Positions 21,654-30,890 of a DNA stretch of 32,174 nt are shown here, piece by piece. The translations under genes were made by a program, and so were the position numbers. Position 1 is the first letter of the stretch, and the number at the start of each line of letters is the position of its first letter. Origin of the DNA: Actinophytocola sp. (GTDB lineage Bacteria > Actinomycetota > Actinomycetes > Mycobacteriales > Pseudonocardiaceae); assembly GCA_009377385.1 (NCBI GenBank), contig WHUD01000042.1:1-32174 (forward strand), read 5' to 3'. The notes below the pieces were generated by a model, which was not told where the DNA came from, did no database searches, and saw nothing but the letters and a program-made list of their open reading frames with translations.

Positions 21654-23401
21654 GCGACCGGAGCAGCCTCAACCCCGCCCAGCGCGCCACCGCCCTCGCG
21701 GACGCAGCTGAGCAGGAGTTCGATGTCATCGTCATCGGCGGCGGTATCACCGGCGTCGGCGCCGCGCTCGACGCCGTGAGCCGGGGCCTGTCGGTGGCAC
21801 TGTTCGAGAAGGGCGACCTCGCGTCCGGGACGTCGTCCCGCTCGGGGAAGGTGTTCCACGGCGGGCTGCGCTACCTCGAGCAGCTGAACTTCTCGCTGGT
21901 GCGGGAGGCGCTGACCGAACGCGACCTGATGGTGGACAGGCTGTGCCCGCACCTGGTGTCGCCGGAGCGGTTCCTGTTTCCGTTCACCCGGCGCTGGGAG
22001 CGGCCGTACATCGGCTCCGGTGTGCTGCTGTACGACCTGCTGCGGCTGACGGGCACCCGCAGCGTCGCGGGGCACCGGCACCTGAGCAGGCGCGGTGTGC
22101 TGCGGGAGATGCCCGCGCTGCGGACCGACGTCACCGGCGGTGTGCAGTACTACGACGTCCGGGTGGACGACGCCCGCCACACCATGAGCGTCGCGCGCAC
22201 CGCCGCGCGCCTGGGCGCGCGGATCGTGACGCGCGCGCCAGTGGTCGGGGTGCTCACCGAGCCGAACGGGGCGTCCGGTGCACAATGCGTGCCGAACGCC
22301 CCGTTCGGCTCGTCAGCGGGCCGGGTGTCCGGGGTGCGGGTGCGCGACGCCGATACCGGTGACGAGGTGAGCGTGCGGGGCCGCACCGTGGTCAGTGCGA
22401 CCGGCGTGTGGGCCGAGGATGTGCAGTCGCTGGCGGGGGAGTCGTCCATCTCGGTGACCGCCGCGAAGGGCATCCACCTCGTCGTGCCCGGCGACCGGAT
22501 CGACTCCGCCACCGGCATGATCGCCAAGACGTCCGACAGCGTGTTCATCATCCGCCGCTGGTTCGACTATTGGCTGATGGGCACCACCGACACGCGCTGG
22601 GACGCCGACCGCGACGACCCAGCCGCCACCAAGGCCGACGTCGACTACCTGCTCGGTCACGCCAACCGCTGGTTGCGCACGCCGCTGTCCTATGAGGACG
22701 TCGTGGGTGTGTATGCGGGGCTGCGGCCGCTGGTCAGCGGCAAGGGCAGTGGCGCTGCGGCCACCGCCGCGTTGTCCCGTGACCACGCGGTGCTGGAGGG
22801 CCCGCGCGGGATGTTCTCCGTGGTGGGCGGGAAGTACACCACCTACCGGATCATGGCGCGCGACGCCGTTGACGCTGTGGCTTCTCGCCTGGGTCGTGTA
22901 GTGCCTGGGTCGGTGACAGAGCGGTTGCCGATCCTCGGCGCGACCGGCTACCCCGCGCTGCGGAACCAGCTGACGTCGCTGGCTGCCGAGTCCGGGCTGC
23001 CGGAGTCGACGCTCGAGCATCTGCTCGGCCGCTTCGGCGCGCTGACCACCGAGCTGCTGGACCTTATCGCCGACCGGCCGTCGCTGGGTGAGCCGGTGTC
23101 GGGCGCGCCGGGGTATCTGGCCGCCGAGCTGCACTACGCCGCCGCGCACGAGGGTGCGCTGACGCTGGACGACGTCCTGGTGCGGCGGACGCGGGTGTTC
23201 ATGGAGACGCCGGACCGGGGTGTCGCCGCCGCGTCGCACGCCGCCGACGTCGTCGGGGACGTGCTCGGCTGGGACGACGTCCGCCGCAAGGAGGAGGTGG
23301 AGCGGTACCGCGTCGAGCGCCAGGCCGACGCCCGCGCCGCCACGGCGGCTTCCGACTCCGCCGCCGTCCAAGCCCGCCACGCCGCCCGCTCCACCCCCTG
23401 A
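21650..23401 (+). CDS. GlpD-like FAD-dependent polyol-phosphate dehydrogenase with an in-frame palindromic insertion
   Basis: A 583-residue flavoprotein of the glycerol 3-phosphate dehydrogenase family. FAD motif VIVIGGGITGVGAALDAVSRGLSVALFEK (GGGITG at 30-35), TSSRSGKVFHGGLRYLEQLN, VSATGVWAEDV, IRRWFDYWLMGTTDTRW and the C-terminal DAO domain ending in DVLVRRTRVFMETPDRG are present. Erythritol 4-phosphate dehydrogenase (EryB) belongs to this family, and the FGGY kinase two genes upstream fits that role; glycerol 3-phosphate is the default alternative. Residues about 203-221 (PNGASGAQC, VPNAPFGSSA) interrupt an otherwise smooth family alignment between LTE and GRVSGVRV, exactly where the DNA holds a 17-bp perfect palindrome. 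The insertion is in frame and sits in a variable loop, so the enzyme is probably functional. Last gene of the island. Confidence 0.92.
   Translation: MSDRSSLNPAQRATALADAAEQEFDVIVIGGGITGVGAALDAVSRGLSVALFEKGDLASGTSSRSGKVFHGGLRYLEQLNFSLVREALTERDLMVDRLCPHLVSPERFLFPFTRRWERPYIGSGVLLYDLLRLTGTRSVAGHRHLSRRGVLREMPALRTDVTGGVQYYDVRVDDARHTMSVARTAARLGARIVTRAPVVGVLTEPNGASGAQCVPNAPFGSSAGRVSGVRVRDADTGDEVSVRGRTVVSATGVWAEDVQSLAGESSISVTAAKGIHLVVPGDRIDSATGMIAKTSDSVFIIRRWFDYWLMGTTDTRWDADRDDPAATKADVDYLLGHANRWLRTPLSYEDVVGVYAGLRPLVSGKGSGAAATAALSRDHAVLEGPRGMFSVVGGKYTTYRIMARDAVDAVASRLGRVVPGSVTERLPILGATGYPALRNQLTSLAAESGLPESTLEHLLGRFGALTTELLDLIADRPSLGEPVSGAPGYLAAELHYAAAHEGALTLDDVLVRRTRVFMETPDRGVAAASHAADVVGDVLGWDDVRRKEEVERYRVERQADARAATAASDSAAVQARHAARSTP
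22258..22312 (+). repeat. 17-bp perfect palindrome inserted within the GlpD-like gene
   Basis: CGAGCCGAACGGGGCGT at 22258-22274 and its exact reverse complement at 22296-22312 flank a 21-nt loop. The element encodes about 19 residues absent from the normal GlpD pattern at this point. Confidence 0.85.
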
Positions 23402-23404
23402 CCT

Positions 23405-23439
23405 CGTGTCCCCCGTTCCCGACGTCGTGTCCCCCGTTC
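23405..23439 (+). repeat. Left repeat doublet flanking vapBC
   Basis: CGTGTCCCCCGTTC occurs twice, at 23405-23418 and 23426-23439, with a 21-bp period. The exact reverse complement occurs twice with the same period on the other side of vapBC, at 24195 and 24216. The unit is not itself self-complementary, so this is not a simple terminator hairpin. Confidence 0.85.
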
Positions 23440-23469
23440 GTGGTGCAAGGGGCGGGGTGGTGCTCGCGC

Positions 23470-23898
23470 TTACGACTCGCGGGGCATCGGCGGAGTAGCG
23501 GTGCCACCCCGCAGGTCGATCACAGTGCATGACAAGCCGGGAACCCCGGTGAGCTTGGCGTCGATGGTGATCAGGTCGGCACCGAGGCTCTCGGCGAGAG
23601 CGACGTAGGCGGCGTCATAGGGCCACATGTTGTGCCGCAGCTCCCAGATGCGGGGCAGGAGCGGCGCGTGGTCATGCCGCACGATGCTCATCTCGCCGAG
23701 CAGCTCGAGCGCACGCCGTGCCTCGTCCGCTGGCAGCTTCTTCCCGAGCACCAACCCACGCAGCGCCGCAGCGCACTCCAGGTCGACGGCGTGTGGCGCG
23801 TTGAGTCGTTGGCCACGTGTGGCGGCGCGGACATCCTCGGCTACTGAGTCCGTGCCGACGAGGAACTCCACCAGCGCGGACGTGTCGAGCACAATCAC
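23470..23898 (-). CDS. vapC: VapC-type PIN-domain toxin
   Basis: A 142-residue PIN-domain ribonuclease toxin. Acidic residues of the Mg-binding site are in place: D5 (VLDTSALVEFL), E41 (VDLECAAAL), D95 (YDAAYVALAE) and D113 (LITID). The family cleaves tRNA or rRNA. The GTG start overlaps the antitoxin stop (GTGA), so translation is coupled. It is intact and full length. The gene pair is bracketed by inverted repeat doublets, suggesting it arrived as a cassette after the GlpD-like gene. Confidence 0.93.
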   Translation of the reverse strand: MIVLDTSALVEFLVGTDSVAEDVRAATRGQRLNAPHAVDLECAAALRGLVLGKKLPADEARRALELLGEMSIVRHDHAPLLPRIWELRHNMWPYDAAYVALAESLGADLITIDAKLTGVPGLSCTVIDLRGGTATPPMPRES

Positions 23899-24131
23899 TC
23901 GCGCGCCTCGCGCGCATCGGCGATCGCCTGGACCACGTCCTCGGCGGTGACTGTCGATCGCGCCGCGATTGTGCGGGAGCGCTCTGCAGCTTCTTCCGGC
24001 GTCAGTGCCTCGGCCTCGGCCTCAAGCACGTGGCGGACGTATGCCTGAAGAGACTGACCCGCGCGCGCCGCTCGCACCTTCAGCGTCGTCACCGCATCAT
24101 CGGAGATGTCTCGGATGTGTATGGTGGCCAT
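23895..24131 (-). CDS. vapB: VapB-type ribbon-helix-helix antitoxin
   Basis: A 78-residue antitoxin. The N-terminal ribbon-helix-helix (MATIHIRDISDDAVTTLKVRAARAGQSLQAYVRHVLEAEA) is typical of FitA/VapB proteins with an arc-type fold, and the acidic/alanine C-terminal tail (VTAEDVVQAIADAREARE) should wrap the VapC toxin. A TAGAAT box lies 6 nt upstream of the ATG and there is no ribosome site, so it is probably leaderless. Palindromes directly upstream are the likely autoregulatory operator. Confidence 0.92.
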   Translation of the reverse strand: MATIHIRDISDDAVTTLKVRAARAGQSLQAYVRHVLEAEAEALTPEEAAERSRTIAARSTVTAEDVVQAIADAREARE

Positions 24132-24137
24132 GCCAGC

Positions 24138-24167
24138 ATTCTACTTGCAAAGCAAGCACAATGCTTG
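24138..24167 (-). promoter_or_regulatory. vapB leaderless promoter and overlapping operator palindromes
   Basis: On the minus strand TAGAAT (plus 24138-24143) precedes the vapB ATG by 6 nt. Immediately upstream are two overlapping palindromes: CTTGC-AAA-GCAAG (24144-24156) and CAAGCA-CAA-TGCTTG (24153-24167). Repeated half-sites of this size next to a ribbon-helix-helix gene are typical of VapB operators. Confidence 0.6.
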
Positions 24168-24194
24168 TAGCGAGAAAGGTTGAAACAGCGGCTG

Positions 24195-24229
24195 GAACGG
24201 GGGACACGGCGCCCTGAACGGGGGACACG
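24195..24229 (-). repeat. Right repeat doublet flanking vapBC
   Basis: GAACGGGGGACACG occurs at 24195-24208 and 24216-24229, period 21 bp, the exact reverse complement of the doublet at 23405-23439. It ends 12 bp before the EthA-like gene stop codon. Confidence 0.85.
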
Positions 24230-24241
24230 GCGCGGCCGGGG

Positions 24242-25759
<1,518 letters not shown>

Positions 25760-25843
25760 GACCGTCCTCCCCGGCGTACGCCTGCCTAGGCTCCGTTGCG
25801 CACCAGGTTAGACGCTTGTGTAGATGATGTCATCCGGCCGGAG

Positions 25844-26539
25844 TCAGCACGCCACGTCGACGTCCATGCCCGAGTGGAAGGACACATGCACGTGGTCGTA
25901 GTGGTTCGCGGTGGTGCTGCCCCTGTCCGCCATGAACGACCAACCGTCGCCGTCGTTGTAACGCTGCTGCCAGATCACGTACCTGACGCCGAACCGCGCC
26001 TGGTTGTCCAGTACGTAGTCGGCCAGCGCGTCGCCGGTCGGCGTCGAGACCATGAAGTCGATCGCCAGGCCCGCCGGGTGATCACTGGTGCCCGAGCGTG
26101 CTGCCCTGCCGATCACCGAGCTGACGTCGAACCTGCCGAGCAGGTGGTTGCCGACCTGCGCCACGTAGGGCTGGGTGCCGTCTAGCGTGGTTGAGCACGA
26201 CGCCGGGGATGGTGGCGCTGTCGGGTGGCTGTGCGACGTCGTCGGGGCACGGCGGGTGACCTGCTGCTTCTGCGTCCTGGGCCGGGACGTGCTGCGTCGC
26301 GTTGGCGTCGACGTCTCAGCGGGCGTGGATGTCGATGTCGACGGTGCGGTTGTCGTGCTGGACGTCGGTGGCGCGCTGGCGGGCGCGCTGAACGTCGCGG
26401 CCGCGATCGGCTGGTCGTCCGCGCCGGCGCCGAGGCTGCCTGCGACCCAGAACGCCGCGCCAATCACGACGACCGCGATGACGCCGATGGCGATCGGCTT
26501 CGCACGCGATGGGGTAGGAGCGCGATGTCGACCGGCCAT
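25844..26539 (-). CDS. Membrane-anchored M15-like peptidase domain protein (ARB_07466-like)
   Basis: A 231-residue protein with a short basic N-terminus, one membrane helix (about residues 15-37), a long Ser/Thr/Pro-rich linker (about 50-115) and an extracytoplasmic C-terminal domain. That domain has SDHPAGLAIDF (H154, D161) and ANHYDHVHVSF (H213, D215, H216, H218), the metal-site spacing of D,D-carboxypeptidase-like (peptidase M15/ARB_07466) folds, so a cell-wall role is likely. Two cysteines, C115 and C231, could form a disulfide outside the cell. Substrate unproven. It lies upstream of the EthA-like gene by 84 bp and may or may not be co-transcribed. Confidence 0.8.
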   Translation of the reverse strand: MAGRHRAPTPSRAKPIAIGVIAVVVIGAAFWVAGSLGAGADDQPIAAATFSAPASAPPTSSTTTAPSTSTSTPAETSTPTRRSTSRPRTQKQQVTRRAPTTSHSHPTAPPSPASCSTTLDGTQPYVAQVGNHLLGRFDVSSVIGRAARSGTSDHPAGLAIDFMVSTPTGDALADYVLDNQARFGVRYVIWQQRYNDGDGWSFMADRGSTTANHYDHVHVSFHSGMDVDVAC

Positions 26540-26743
26540 GCCTAAACGTCATCCTTTGCGGTGAGTCCGAGCGCTGGAACGTGTGTTCTTGCGCCCCGTC
26601 ACCGCAAGAGCTCGCTTAGATTACGAACCGGCAACGACAGTGTCACGGAGCTGTGACCTGGACCACGTTAGGGTGGCGAATATTGCGCCGTTTGCCGCAC
26701 TGATGTTGATCCGTACGGGTGTTCCGGCCAGCGATCGCCGACC

Positions 26744-26769
26744 GGAACAACGGCGGCCTGCCCGGTGTT
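26744..26769 (+). promoter_or_regulatory. Probable SigR/SigH-type promoter of thioredoxin
   Basis: GGAAC at 26744-26748 is followed by exactly 18 nt and then GTT at 26767-26769, matching the GGAA(T/C)-N18-GTT consensus of the thiol-stress sigma factors SigR (Streptomyces) and SigH (mycobacteria), which classically drive thioredoxin genes. The transcript would start some 30 bp before the GTG codon. The -35 is also the right arm of a GTTCCGG/CCGGAAC inverted repeat (26721-26748). Confidence 0.65.
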
Positions 26770-26806
26770 TCTAACCCCGAAGGGGTATCTACTGGAAGGA
26801 GCCGAC

Positions 26807-27166
26807 GTGGCGACGGTCGAACTGACCCGGGACAATTTCAACGACGTCGTGAGCGCGGATGGCACCGTGCTTGTCGACTTCTGGGCCTCGTGGTGCGGGC
26901 CATGCCGGTCGTTCGCGCCGGTGTTCGAGCGGGCGGCGGAGGCCAACTCCGGCATCACGTTCGGCAAGGTCGACACCGAGGCGCAGCCGGAGATCGCGCA
27001 GGCGTTCGGCATCTCGTCGATCCCCACCGTGGTGGCGGCGCGCGACGGCGTCGTGCTCTACGCGCAGCCGGGCGCGCTGTCGGCGCCGCAACTGGACGAG
27101 CTGATCGACAAGCTCGGTCAGGTCGACATGGACGAGGTGCGCGAGAAGATCGCCCAGCAGGGGTGA
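26807..27166 (+). CDS. trxA: Thioredoxin
   Basis: A 119-residue thioredoxin with the active site W-C30-G-P-C33 in FWASWCGPCRSF, the buried proline turn in GISSIPTVVAARDG, and a C-terminal extension (DMDEVREKIAQQG) of about ten residues. It reduces protein disulfides in the cytoplasm. The GTG at 26807 is chosen because GGAAGGAG lies 5 nt upstream; a longer frame from 26765 would lack such a site and would overlap the promoter. It stands alone, read from a SigR-like promoter, with no reductase gene adjacent. Confidence 0.93.
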   Translation: MATVELTRDNFNDVVSADGTVLVDFWASWCGPCRSFAPVFERAAEANSGITFGKVDTEAQPEIAQAFGISSIPTVVAARDGVVLYAQPGALSAPQLDELIDKLGQVDMDEVREKIAQQG

Positions 27167-27180
27167 GCCGTCGGGCGGCT

Positions 27181-27239
27181 GGTGCCACGAAGGGCATCTT
27201 GCTGGCGCCAGACGTCAGCAAGATGCCCTTCGTGGCACC
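27181..27239. terminator. 24-bp perfect palindrome between convergent genes
   Basis: The 24 nt at 27181-27204 (GGTGCCACGAAGGGCATCTT then GCTG) are exactly reverse-complementary to 27216-27239, with an 11-nt loop. It fills the gap between the thioredoxin and the aldo/keto reductase stops, so it can terminate both. Such length is far more than a terminator needs and suggests a dispersed intergenic repeat. Confidence 0.8.
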
Positions 27240-27241
27240 CC

Positions 27242-28075
<834 letters not shown>

Positions 28076-28112
28076 GCGCTCCAACGTACCCGTGACGGAG
28101 ATGTCCGGACAT

Positions 28113-28147
28113 GACGCGGGCCCCGGCACGAAGCCGGGGCCCGCGTC
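28113..28147 (-). terminator. Strong GC hairpin after the small secreted protein gene
   Basis: GACGCGGGCCCCGGC at 28113-28127, loop ACGAA, and its exact reverse complement at 28133-28147. It lies 12 bp after the stop of the small secreted protein gene and before the reductase start, so it likely ends the former transcript. Confidence 0.8.
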
Positions 28148-28158
28148 GTCACGTGGTC

Positions 28159-28410
28159 TCAGTTGTCGAAGGAACCCGCAACGAGAGCCGGGGTCAGCGC
28201 GATGCCGGTGTAGGCACTCGACACCAGCGAGGCAGCACCGTAGCCCAGCGCGCCGCCGCCTTCGTTGAACTGGTGGAAGGCGTCCGCGTAGGTGATCTCG
28301 TCGCCCCCGGGAGCATCGACATTGTTCTCCGCGGGCGCGGCCTGTGCGGTGCCACCGAAGATCACCGAGAGGCCGATCGCTGACGCGGCGACGAATCCAA
28401 CCTTTTTCAT
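28159..28410 (-). CDS. Small secreted protein, function unknown
   Basis: An 83-residue protein with a clear Sec signal peptide: MKK, a hydrophobic core (VGFVAASAIGLSVIFGG) and a cleavage site after AQA, leaving a mature peptide of about 55 residues (APAENNVDAPGGDEITYADA and on), acidic at first, then glycine/alanine rich, with no cysteine. The ATG at 28410 is chosen as the start of the signal peptide; AAAGGAG lies about 12 nt upstream, a rather long spacing. I do not recognise the family. A strong terminator follows. Confidence 0.75.
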   Translation of the reverse strand: MKKVGFVAASAIGLSVIFGGTAQAAPAENNVDAPGGDEITYADAFHQFNEGGGALGYGAASLVSSAYTGIALTPALVAGSFDN

Positions 28411-28878
28411 GGTAGGTGCACGCTCCTTTGTTGAGAATCCGTATCGGGGCGAGTCAACGGGTATTGCTTGCCCAAGACCGAACGTACCCACGTTCGATTT
28501 CTGGCGCGATACCTCTACGTCGATCGTGATGTCGAATCACAATAAAGTGGTCCACGATGGCCCGAATAGGTCCGTTAAATATACCCAGTGCATAACTACT
28601 ATTCATTCGAACTGCTGACACTGTGCGCTTATCCGCTGGTAGCGCACACGGAACGTGGTCAGATGTCGCTGGGTTGCGGGGGAAAACCTGGTGGTGTGGG
28701 TGACGGCGTTCACGCTTTCATCGCAACGGCGCCATGAATGCCACAAGAGTCGCAATTCGGACAACAGGGCCAGATTTCATGGTGTGGATGGTGAATTTTC
28801 GAAGGTTGCTCGCAGGGAGGGAATGAGCGATACCCATTGGGGTGAAATTGTTGGCGAGAATTGGTGGTGACAACGCTG
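28411..28878. other. Gene-poor intergenic region of lower GC
   Basis: This 468-bp gap between the small secreted protein gene and the LysR gene is visibly richer in A and T (notably 28490-28620) than the surroundings. An open frame at 28655-28870 on the plus strand shows no recognisable domain, signal or composition bias. On the minus strand TTGACT (28452-28457) upstream of the secreted protein gene is a possible -35, without a good -10. I see no RNA gene. Confidence 0.4.
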
Positions 28879-29772
28879 TCATGTCATTCCGGCGGCCGCC
28901 ACGGTGAGCAGTCTCGCGGCGGGACCGATCAGTTTGCGGCCACCGGGCCACACCGCGCGGAATGTGCGTCGCAGATCGAGATCTGTCACCGCGACGTCGA
29001 TCAGCCTGCCTTCTGCGATGTCGCCTGCCACCGCCAGCTCGCTCATCACGGCCGGCCCGGTGCCCGCGATGACCGCGCCGCGCACCGCCGCTGCCGACCC
29101 CAACTCGACAAGCGGCGTCAGCTCGCCGACGTCGGCACGCTGCAACGCCTGCTCCAGGGTCTCCCTGGTGCCCGACCCCGGTTCGCGCACCACAAGGCCT
29201 TCCCCCGCCAGCTCCGCGGTGCTCACCGCGCGCCGCCGCGCGAAAGGATGTGACGGCGCGACAACCACGAGCAGCCGGTCGGTGGCGACCCGCTTGGTCG
29301 ACAACCCGCTTGGCGCCGACGGAGACTCCACGAAGCCGACGTCGACCTCGCCGTTACGGACCAGCTCGCCCACGTTGACCGAGTTGGTCACCCGCAGTCC
29401 GACGTACAGCTCCGGCTGGCTCTTGCGCAGCTCGCCGATCCACGTCGGTACCAGGTGTTCGGCGATGGTCATGCTGGCCGCGACCCGCAGCTCCGCGTCG
29501 CGCCGGGTGCGCAGCGCTTCGGCGCCGGTCAGCAGGCCGTCCAGCTCGCTGAGCACGCGCTGCGCCCAGCCGCACACCACCCGGCCTGACGGCGTCAACG
29601 CCGAGCCCCGCCGGGTGCGGTCAACCAGCACAAGGCCGAGCCTGCGCTCCAACGTCGTCAGCCGCTTGCTCGCCGATGGCTGCGCGATGCCGAGCGCGGC
29701 GGCGGCCTTGCCCATGCTGCCCAGCTCGTCGACGAGCACAAGCAGCCGCAGCGACTCAAGGTCCGGTGTCAT
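28879..29772 (-). CDS. LysR-family regulator (CysB/YeiE-like)
   Basis: A 297-residue LysR-type regulator. The winged helix (residues 1-62) reads LESLRLLVLVDELGSMGKAAAALGIAQPSASKRLTTLERRLG. The periplasmic-binding-like effector domain follows (LRVAASMTIAEHLVPTWIGELRKSQPEL, VDVGFVESP, VVREPGSGTRETLEQAL). It is divergent from a YeiH-family transporter gene with a 71-bp gap, the same pairing as E. coli yeiE-yeiH, so it probably controls that gene. The ATG at 29772 is preferred over the upstream one, which would lie in the shared regulatory gap. Confidence 0.92.
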   Translation of the reverse strand: MTPDLESLRLLVLVDELGSMGKAAAALGIAQPSASKRLTTLERRLGLVLVDRTRRGSALTPSGRVVCGWAQRVLSELDGLLTGAEALRTRRDAELRVAASMTIAEHLVPTWIGELRKSQPELYVGLRVTNSVNVGELVRNGEVDVGFVESPSAPSGLSTKRVATDRLLVVVAPSHPFARRRAVSTAELAGEGLVVREPGSGTRETLEQALQRADVGELTPLVELGSAAAVRGAVIAGTGPAVMSELAVAGDIAEGRLIDVAVTDLDLRRTFRAVWPGGRKLIGPAARLLTVAAAGMT

Positions 29773-29785
29773 AGCCACAGGGTAT
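29771..29785. promoter_or_regulatory. Possible LysR binding site (T-N11-A)
   Basis: The segment ATAGCCACAGGGTAT between the divergent LysR and YeiH genes has the T-N11-A pattern of LysR-type operators. It overlaps the LysR start codon. The motif is weak and may occur by chance. Confidence 0.2.
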
Positions 29786-29843
29786 GACCTCATGCGCGAT
29801 CGACGGCTACCGGAGCACCCGCGCTTCCCCGACCGTGGAAGCC

Positions 29844-30869
29844 ATGACCACCACCAACGACACGCAGACGTCCGCGCGCCCCCAGGCGCCCGGCCGTCAG
29901 CCGACCCGCCTGCTGCCGGGACTACTGCTCGCGGGCGCCGGGATCGCAGCGGCGGCAGGGATCGCCGCGGTGGCGCCCGCGCTGAGCGCGCTCACCGTCG
30001 CCGTCGTGCTGGGCGTTGTCGTCGGCAACACCCCGCTGCTGCCACGGACCGCGCGGCCGGGGCTGGAGTGGGCCACCCGCAGGATGCTGCGGGTGGGGGT
30101 GGTGCTGCTCGGCCTGCAACTCGCCGTCGACCAGGTGCTCGGCCTCGGCGCTGGCACGTTGCTGGCCATCGCGCTCACCGTCGCGGTCACATTCGTCGGC
30201 ACGCAGTGGCTTGGCAGGGTGCTCGGCGTCTCGCGCGGCCTCACGATCCTGGTCGCCACCGGGTTCTCGATCTGCGGCGCGTCGGCGATCGCGGCGATGG
30301 AAGGCGTCGTGCGACGCAAGGACTCCGACGTCGCCACCGCGATCGCGCTGGTCACGCTGTACGGCAGCCTCGCCATCGTCGCCGTGCCACTCGCCGGGCC
30401 GCTGCTCGGCCTGCACGGCGAGGCACTCGGCTCGTGGGCCGGGGTGTCGGTGCACGAGGTCGCGCAGGTCGTCGCGGCGGCCTCGCCGGCAGGTGCGGGG
30501 GCAGTGGCCACCGCCGCCGTGGTCAAGCTCAGTCGGGTGGTGCTGCTCGCGCCGTTGGTGGCAGGCGTGAGCGTGCGGGAACGGCGCGAGCGCGTGACGT
30601 CGGGCCGCACGCCACCGCTTGTCCCGCTGTTCGTGCTCGGGTTCCTCGCCATGATCGGCGTGCGCAGCACGGGCCTGCTGCCAGACGTCGCGCTCGACGT
30701 CGCGGGCACGGTCACCTCGCTGCTGCTCGCGGGCGCGCTGTTCGGCCTCGGCTGCGGGGTGCGGCTGCGGGCGCTGCTGCGCACCGGCCCGCGTGCGCTG
30801 CTGCTCGGGCTGGGCGCGACGCTGCTCATCGGCGTCACCGGCTACGTCTCGCTCGCGGTTCTTGGGTGA
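29844..30869 (+). CDS. YeiH-family putative sulfate exporter (UPF0324)
   Basis: A polytopic membrane protein of 341 residues with about ten helices. It has the family features LGVVVGN, RRMLRVGVVLLGLQLA, ILVATGFSICGASAIAAM, VSVHEVAQVVAAA, KLSRVVLLAPLV and FGLGCGVRLRAL. The family is annotated as putative sulfate/anion exporters; real substrates are unknown. GGAA is the only ribosome site 4 nt before the ATG at 29844. Divergent from its probable LysR regulator. Confidence 0.92.
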   Translation: MTTTNDTQTSARPQAPGRQPTRLLPGLLLAGAGIAAAAGIAAVAPALSALTVAVVLGVVVGNTPLLPRTARPGLEWATRRMLRVGVVLLGLQLAVDQVLGLGAGTLLAIALTVAVTFVGTQWLGRVLGVSRGLTILVATGFSICGASAIAAMEGVVRRKDSDVATAIALVTLYGSLAIVAVPLAGPLLGLHGEALGSWAGVSVHEVAQVVAAASPAGAGAVATAAVVKLSRVVLLAPLVAGVSVRERRERVTSGRTPPLVPLFVLGFLAMIGVRSTGLLPDVALDVAGTVTSLLLAGALFGLGCGVRLRALLRTGPRALLLGLGATLLIGVTGYVSLAVLG

Positions 30870-30890
30870 TCCGGCCCACATCGGGAGAGA

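Noticed and set aside
23405-24229. CRISPR-like array made by the 21-bp period repeats
   Set aside because: Only two units on each side, in opposite orientations, with 7-nt spacers and no cas genes.
28655-28870. A 71-codon plus-strand frame in the intergenic region
   Set aside because: No ribosome site, no domain, and tryptophan/arginine-rich composition unlike the neighbours.
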